The translations under genes and the position numbers were made by a program. Of a DNA stretch of 64,000 nucleotides, positions 61,355-64,000 are shown piece by piece; position 1 is the stretch's first letter; each line of letters opens with the position of its first letter. The stretch lies in assembly GCA_019414565.1 (NCBI GenBank), contig DXLU01000029.1:1-64000 (forward strand), written 5' to 3'. Source of the stretch: Collinsella sp. (GTDB lineage: Bacteria > Actinomycetota > Coriobacteriia > Coriobacteriales > Coriobacteriaceae). Below the pieces are notes generated by a model. It did not search any database. It saw nothing but the letters and a program-made list of their open reading frames with translations, and had not been told where the DNA came from.

Positions 61355-61900
61355 CTACAGTCCAAAGAAGCCTAGGATTTGGTCACGGCTTACGGGCTTG
61401 TACTCGTTGGCATCGAGGCCGACATCATAGCGAAAGATGGGGCGCTCGCGATCGCGGTTGCGCGCGTTGGTGCGGTCTCCCCTGCTGTGGATATGCCCGT
61501 GCAACATGATGGCGCCACGCGCCTTGCCGTTCCAGCTGAGCATGGGGTAATGGCTCATTACCAGGCGATGGCCCTTAGCGTAACCGGGGGCGACCTCCAG
61601 ATAATCGCGCACCTCATCCCAAATGTGCGGCGCGTCTGGATCTTCCCAGTCGCCGTCATGGTTACCGCAGATGAGCGTTACGTTCTGACATTCGATGCGC
61701 TCGCGCAGGCGCACCGCCTCCACCATGGGCAATCGATACGTAAAGTCTCCCAGGACATAAAGGCGGTCGTCCACAGCCACGCACTCGTTGATGGCATCGA
61801 TGACACGGCGGTTCATCTCCTCGACCGAGTCAAACGGTCGATCCATGTCGTGCAGGATATTCGTATCGCCCAGGTGCAGGTCGGCGGTAAACCACATCAT
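61355..61900 (-). CDS. Metallophosphoesterase
   Basis: The 181-residue protein has the calcineurin-like motifs in order: ADLHLGD, YVLGDFTY, GNHDGDW, MSHYPML and HGHIHSRGD. This is the YfcE/MJ0936-like short type; the substrate is unknown. ATG at 61900 is favoured, with GAGG nine bases upstream; other in-frame Met codons lie at 61897 and 61915. It may be transcribed with the small gene 66 bases upstream. Confidence 0.9.
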   Translation of the reverse strand: MMWFTADLHLGDTNILHDMDRPFDSVEEMNRRVIDAINECVAVDDRLYVLGDFTYRLPMVEAVRLRERIECQNVTLICGNHDGDWEDPDAPHIWDEVRDYLEVAPGYAKGHRLVMSHYPMLSWNGKARGAIMLHGHIHSRGDRTNARNRDRERPIFRYDVGLDANEYKPVSRDQILGFFGL

Positions 61901-61966
61901 CGTCTCTGTCCTCATTTCGCAACGCGTATAAGACCTGTCTAGTATACAGACGCAGCGATGCGACAA

Positions 61967-62146
61967 TTACCCAAAGAGCCCACCGAACAGACCTCGGCGG
62001 CGCTTGTCCTTTTTATTCGAACCTTTACCCCGGGCGTTCTTATCCTTTTGCTTTTTGCGGTCCTGCTCCAACTCATCGTCATCGAGCAGCGAATCCCACT
62101 CAAACGGATCGTCTACCAGATTGAACAGGTCATCGTCATCAAACAT
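61967..62146 (-). CDS. Small acidic/basic protein, 59 residues
   Basis: A strong GGAGG five bases before the ATG argues for a real gene. The first ~30 residues are very acidic (FDDDDLFNLVDDPFEWDSLL), the next ~22 strongly basic (KKDKRRR), and it ends GLFGGLFG. No family recognised. The charge pattern could suit a nucleic-acid or membrane-contacting peptide. A plus-strand frame of 247 codons across the same DNA is a shadow. Confidence 0.6.
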   Translation of the reverse strand: MFDDDDLFNLVDDPFEWDSLLDDDELEQDRKKQKDKNARGKGSNKKDKRRRGLFGGLFG

Positions 62147-62353
62147 GACCGCCTCCATCACCGATTAGCGAGTATCCACCACATAGTTGAGAAGTCTACG
62201 GGTTCGTGCGGACACAAATTCACCCCGTCCGTGTCTTTCAATCGTTTGCCGCAACGCTTGCGCAACGGAACGCTTGCAGATAAGATAGGAACACGGATGG
62301 CACCCGTGACAGCGGGTCTTGCCAACTCCGATACACGTTTTCATCGTGAGAAA

Positions 62354-62383
62354 TGGCCGTCTTCGCTTACGCGGGGACGGCCA
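62354..62383. terminator. Terminator after the ALDH gene
   Basis: TGGCCGTC (62354-62361) pairs with GACGGCCA (62376-62383); on the minus strand TTTCTC follows. It lies in the 264-base gap 62147-62410, in which no other feature is seen. Confidence 0.6.
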
Positions 62384-62410
62384 CTTTGTTTATCCCTATG
62401 TCATCTGATT

Positions 62411-63790
62411 CTAATGCACAAACATGCGCACGAACTTGTGCTTCCAGCTTGCGTAAGGAGCATAGCGGAATGGCACGTCGAGCCAGGTTGCCTTGTTCAC
62501 GATGCTCTTCTTGTGACTAAACGTATCGAAGCTCTCGCGGCCATGGTACTGCCCCATACCGCTCGCGCCCATGCCGCCAAAGCCCATATGGCTCGTAGCC
62601 AGATGCATGATCGTGTCGTTGACGCAGCCGCCGCCAAAGGGCACGTAACGCACAAAGCGTTGCTGAGCCGCATGGTCCTGGCTAAAGATATACAGAGCTA
62701 GCGGCGTCGGACGATCCGCAATAAACGTCTCTGCCTCGTCTAGGCTCTCAAACGTCAGCACCGGCAAGATGGGGCCGAAAATCTCCTCCTGCATTACGGC
62801 GTCATCGGGGGTCACGCCGTCTAGAATCGTCGGCTCAATCTTGAGCGACGACTCGCGCGCGGTACCTCCAAGCACAACCTTATAGGGATCGATCAGCCCG
62901 CGCACGCGCGCAAAATGCTTGGCGTTGACGATATGACCGTAATCCTCGTTGTCGAGCGGATGCTCGCCAAACATGCGACGGGTCTCCTCCCTGATGAGGC
63001 CCAACAGCTCATCGTGTACGCGCGTATCGACCAGCAGGTAGTCGGGCGCCACGCAGGTCTGCCCCACGTTGAGCCATTTACCAAAGGCGATGCGCCGTGC
63101 CGCGACTTTTAAGTTTGCCGTGGCATCCACAATGCAGGGGCTCTTTCCGCCCAGCTCAAGCGTCACGGGCGTCAGGTTTTTACTTGCGCGCTCCATGACG
63201 AGCTTGCCGACCGGAACGCTACCGGTAAAGAAAATCTTGTCCCAGCACTCATCGAGCAGTGCTTCGTTCTCGGCACGGCCGCCTTCTACAACCGTCACCA
63301 GGCGCGGATCAAATGCTTCCTCGCAAATCTGCCTGAGCACCGCGCTCGATGCCGGAGCATAGGCACTCGGCTTGATGACCACGGTATTGCCCGCGGCAAG
63401 GGCGCCGGCAAGCGGCTCGAGCGTTAGCAAAAACGGGTAGTTCCACGGAGCCATGATGAGTGTGACGCCATAGGGCACGGACTGCGTCTTGCACACACTC
63501 ACGGCGTTGGCGAGGTCACACGGACGCAGGCGCGAGCGACTCCATCGAGCCACATGCGCAATCTGATAACGAATCTCGGAAAGCGAGGTGCCGATCTCGC
63601 ACATATACGCCTCGTCATGCGACTTTCCCAAATCGGTCTTGAGCGCATGGGCAATATCGGCCTCGTGGGCCCGCACCGCATCGCGTAAACTCACGAGCGC
63701 ACGACGTCGAGCATCGACATCAAACGTGGCGTGTGTCTTAAAGTAGGCGCGCTGATCGCCGACGATGCGCGCAATTTCCTCGGTGTTCAT
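62411..63790 (-). CDS. NAD(P)-dependent aldehyde dehydrogenase
   Basis: The 459-residue protein belongs to the class-3-like aldehyde dehydrogenases. It has MAPWNYPFLLTLEPLAGALA, FFTGSVPVGK (cofactor loop), general-base Glu in LELGGKSP and the catalytic Cys in NVGQTCVAPD. The C-terminal ~25 residues contain an amphipathic end (WKHKFVRMFVH), as in membrane-associated class 3 enzymes. AGGAGG precedes the ATG. It directly follows an alcohol dehydrogenase gene, so the pair probably interconverts an alcohol, aldehyde and acid. Confidence 0.94.
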   Translation of the reverse strand: MNTEEIARIVGDQRAYFKTHATFDVDARRRALVSLRDAVRAHEADIAHALKTDLGKSHDEAYMCEIGTSLSEIRYQIAHVARWSRSRLRPCDLANAVSVCKTQSVPYGVTLIMAPWNYPFLLTLEPLAGALAAGNTVVIKPSAYAPASSAVLRQICEEAFDPRLVTVVEGGRAENEALLDECWDKIFFTGSVPVGKLVMERASKNLTPVTLELGGKSPCIVDATANLKVAARRIAFGKWLNVGQTCVAPDYLLVDTRVHDELLGLIREETRRMFGEHPLDNEDYGHIVNAKHFARVRGLIDPYKVVLGGTARESSLKIEPTILDGVTPDDAVMQEEIFGPILPVLTFESLDEAETFIADRPTPLALYIFSQDHAAQQRFVRYVPFGGGCVNDTIMHLATSHMGFGGMGASGMGQYHGRESFDTFSHKKSIVNKATWLDVPFRYAPYASWKHKFVRMFVH

Positions 63791-63798
63791 GGACCCTC

Positions 63799-64000
63799 CT
63801 AATTCTCGCCCTCAAACATACCACCCGCGACGACCTCGTACATACGCTCGAGCTCCAAACGGTCCATTAGAAGCGGAACGGGGTATAGCGGATTGGCCTC
63901 GGCATCGGCATGGGCCGCCATTTGTGGAATATCGGAGCGGCGAATGCCCGTCACATATTTGGGTATGCCCAAGGCGGCGTTCATGCGGTCGACCCAATCG
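63799..64000 (-). CDS. Iron-containing alcohol dehydrogenase, C-terminal part
   Basis: Only the last 66 residues are in the window (from DWVDRMNAALGIPKYVTG to the stop); the gene continues beyond 64000. The sequence DIPQMAAHADAEANPLYPVP is typical of the C-terminus of iron-containing (type III) alcohol dehydrogenases. The stop lies eight bases before the ALDH start, so the two are co-transcribed. Confidence 0.75.
   Translation of the reverse strand, partial: DWVDRMNAALGIPKYVTGIRRSDIPQMAAHADAEANPLYPVPLLMDRLELERMYEVVAGGMFEGEN

Noticed and set aside
62162..62345. Possible tRNA in the gap after the small gene
   Set aside because: No cloverleaf, no T-loop GTTCRANNC and no acceptor pairing found.
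61958..62701. A 247-codon plus-strand frame
   Set aside because: It runs antisense through the small acidic/basic gene, a terminator and the end of the ALDH gene, and has no ribosome site.

Overview
The window is 64 kb of GC-rich, gene-dense bacterial chromosome. The gene set suggests a Collinsella-like member of the Coriobacteriia (Actinomycetota): a RecJ nuclease fused to a RecQ-type helicase, single-chain PurL with its glutaminase domain, Tat-type lipoprotein binding proteins, an LAxTG-type wall-sorting signal, a ferredoxin-containing EtfA beside a lactate dehydrogenase, and a PTS permease paired with a BglG-family antiterminator. The genus is inferred from gene content and composition; no rRNA, tRNA or CRISPR array was seen.

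Layout. 1-9.2 kb (minus): a transglutaminase-fold protein, class II aldolase (fba), then a recJ/recQ fusion - rel - metallo-hydrolase operon. 9.5-12 kb: a bile-acid/sodium-symporter-family permease (plus) facing cutC and a DUF4931 gene whose zinc-motif N-terminus lies upstream of its first ordinary start codon. 12.3-18.6 kb (minus): a branched-chain amino acid ABC system (livFGMH) with two tandem paralogous Tat-lipoprotein binding proteins. 18.9-27 kb: hom, a FabG-like reductase, a Kef-type antiporter (minus), purL, an EamA exporter. 28-36 kb: a GGDEF enzyme, kdgT, azlCD, an HD hydrolase, and a lactate dehydrogenase-EtfB-EtfA operon of the electron-confurcating type. 36.5-39.7 kb (plus): five genes, four of them exported or membrane-anchored, with no recognised function. 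39.8-46.2 kb: a DUF554 protein followed by a tight three-gene module (TerB-N/C protein, BrxD-like ATPase, Lhr-like helicase), the best candidate here for an uncharacterised defence system. 46-53 kb: a spermidine-synthase-like protein, a bacterial Elp3, a membrane HTH regulator with a DUF4097 protein, a methyltransferase and trmB. 53-64 kb: a Ski2-like helicase, a DUF2130 putative nuclease, a YdjC deacetylase - PTS EIIBC - BglG operon with an apparent antiterminator target, a phosphoesterase, a tiny acidic/basic protein, and an ALDH-ADH pair cut by the window end.

The intergenic DNA is unusually rich in long palindromes. One family shares a roughly 14-bp arm, GGAARCCNYRTCCC, and occurs as one very long hairpin (1602-1693) and as three tandem hairpins (21268-21439). 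Other long palindromes lie at 12052-12117, 12168-12267 and 57774-57804, and a MITE-like 120-bp inverted-repeat element lies at 52919-53038. Most longer overlapping frames are antisense shadows caused by the high GC content at third codon positions.
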